DNA from: an uncultured Acidimicrobiales bacterium
GTDB lineage: Bacteria > Actinomycetota > Acidimicrobiia > Acidimicrobiales > UBA10347
Direction of reading: 5' to 3'
Assembly: GCA_937942965.1 (NCBI GenBank)
Contig: CALDGN010000115.1
Span: 1-6,924, forward strand
DNA: 6,924 bases
Within the stretch, counting starts at the first letter, position 1; every line of letters begins with the position of its first letter. The notes beneath the pieces are model-generated. The model was not told the DNA's origin and did no database searches. It saw only the letters and a list, made by a program, of their open reading frames with translations. Both the position numbers and the translations under genes were made by a program. Shown in pieces: positions 6,238-6,924 of the stretch.

Positions 6238-6240
6238 GCC

Positions 6241-6249
6241 AAGGGGGAG
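6241..6249 (+). promoter_or_regulatory. Shine-Dalgarno of the solute-binding protein gene
   Basis: AAGGGGGAG, with AGGGGG 5 nt before the ATG at 6253, is a strong ribosome binding site. It supports this start, which also places the signal peptide correctly. Confidence 0.75.
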
Positions 6250-6252
6250 AAG

Positions 6253-6924
6253 ATGACCGGATTCAACCAGATCCGTAGGTGGGCAGCGTTCTTACTCGCG
6301 TTGGCGATGCTCGCCGCCGCGTGCGGGGGCAGCGGCGGCGACGAGGAAGTCGTTACCAGCGACGACACGTCGGAGAGCGAGAGCGAGGCAGCAGCCGAGC
6401 CAGAACCGACCGCCGAACAGATAACGATCGGCGGTGACGAGCAGCCTGAAGAAGAAGCTGAAGAGCCTGAGCCCGCCGACGAAGAACCCGCAGCCGACGA
6501 GGCTGACGAGGCCGAGCAGGCCGAGGCGCCCGAAGAAGAGGCTGAAGAGCCGGAGCCCACTGAAGAACCTGCCGCAACCGTCGCGCCGCCTGAAGGCACG
6601 TTGCGCTACGTCGAGTTCTCGCCGGTGACCAGCTTCAATCCAGCTGGCTCGCAGACAGCTCAGAGTGCATACCTGTACCCGCATTACGACACGCTGACTC
6701 GCCAGAACGCCGACTTCTCGCTTGCGCCGTCTCTGGCGACCTCGTGGACCCAGCCGGCACCAACCGTGTGGCGCTTCACGGTCCGAGACGATGTCGTCTT
6801 CCACGACGGCGCAGCATTCGATGCACAGGTCGCGGTCGACAACGTCAACTACCACGCAAGCTTCGAAGGCAATCCCAACGCCGCAACATGGGCGGCACTG
6901 GTCGAAGCTCGTGTCATCGATGAC
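6253..6924 (+). CDS. ABC transporter substrate-binding lipoprotein, family 5 (SBP_bac_5), C-terminus beyond window
   Basis: 224 codons are visible. Residues 1-24 are a signal peptide: a basic start (MTGFNQIRRW), a hydrophobic core (AAFLLALAMLAA) and C24 after LAAA, then GGSGGD. This fits a lipoprotein, although the -3 residue is A rather than the usual L. Residues about 30-112 are an acidic, Pro/Ala/Glu-rich linker with a duplicated block. From 116 the family 5 solute-binding fold begins: TLRYVEFSPVTSFNPAGS, then YDTLTRQN (145-152), LAPSLATSW (157-165) and WRFTVRDDVVFHDGAAFDA (173-191), the family's F-x-(L/V)-R-(D/x)-x-V-x-F-H-D-G motif. These proteins capture peptides, opines, nickel or other solutes outside the membrane for an ABC importer. 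Family members are about 500-600 residues, so more than half is off the right edge. The visible part contains no lysine. The ligand is unknown and permease genes are not in view. Confidence 0.9.
   Translation, partial: MTGFNQIRRWAAFLLALAMLAAACGGSGGDEEVVTSDDTSESESEAAAEPEPTAEQITIGGDEQPEEEAEEPEPADEEPAADEADEAEQAEAPEEEAEEPEPTEEPAATVAPPEGTLRYVEFSPVTSFNPAGSQTAQSAYLYPHYDTLTRQNADFSLAPSLATSWTQPAPTVWRFTVRDDVVFHDGAAFDAQVAVDNVNYHASFEGNPNAATWAALVEARVIDD
6445..6576 (+). repeat. Duplicated acidic block in the lipoprotein linker
   Basis: Residues 65-81 (PEEEAEEPEPADEEPAA) and 93-108 (PEEEAEEPEPTEEPAA) are almost the same, separated by a DEADEAEQAEA spacer. At DNA level they are also similar but not identical, with several synonymous changes, so the duplication is not recent or has been kept at the protein level. 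In residues 62-105, 25 of 44 are D or E and none is K or R. The block should be disordered and strongly negative, keeping the binding domain away from the membrane anchor. Confidence 0.75.

Noticed and set aside
6207..6599. Minus-strand Ser/Gly/Ala-rich frame of 130 codons
   Set aside because: It is the complement of the Glu-rich linker of the lipoprotein, so its low complexity is a reflection and not a surface protein.

Overview
The window looks like high-GC actinobacterial chromosome. The densely packed type II fatty acid synthesis (FAS-II) cluster, short intergenic gaps, strong GC bias at third codon positions and acidic proteins fit a free-living member of Actinomycetota. A lineage near Acidimicrobiia is my guess from protein style, not something the sequence proves. 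I saw no rRNA, tRNA, insertion sequence or CRISPR array.

Layout. Positions 1-5120 hold a minus-strand operon, read right to left: fabD (malonyl-CoA:ACP transacylase with an extra C-terminal domain), fabH (KAS III), fabG (3-oxoacyl-ACP reductase), acpP (acyl carrier protein), fabF (KAS II), then an M20-family Zn-dependent amidohydrolase that runs off the left edge. The genes are 13 bp apart or overlap (ATGA between fabH and fabG, TGATG between acpP and fabF). The exception is a 53-bp gap before acpP, which has its own good ribosome binding site. A 169-bp divergent intergenic region (5121-5289) carries a 24-bp imperfect palindrome that could be a shared operator. On the plus strand follow a TauD/TfdA-type 2-oxoglutarate/Fe(II) dioxygenase (5290-6135), a 117-bp gap with a perfect 15-bp tandem duplication and a small hairpin, and the start of a lipoprotein solute-binding protein of the family 5 (peptide/opine/nickel) ABC importers (6253 to the right edge).

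How the genes work together. FabD loads malonyl groups onto AcpP, FabH makes the first condensation with acyl-CoA, FabF elongates, and FabG reduces the 3-oxo product. The dehydratase (FabZ/HadAB) and enoyl reductase (FabI/InhA type) needed to finish a cycle are not in the window. The dioxygenase and the transporter protein are not obviously connected with fatty acid synthesis, though the dioxygenase shares the divergent control region.

The most unusual items are the FabD C-terminal barrel-sandwich (biotinyl/lipoyl-like) domain that contains no lysine, the palindrome at the divergent promoter, the hydrolase attached to the end of the fab operon, the shortened N-terminal part of FabF, and the very acidic, lysine-free start of the solute-binding protein. 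None of these amounts to a clearly new defence or mobile system; most of the window is conserved core metabolism.
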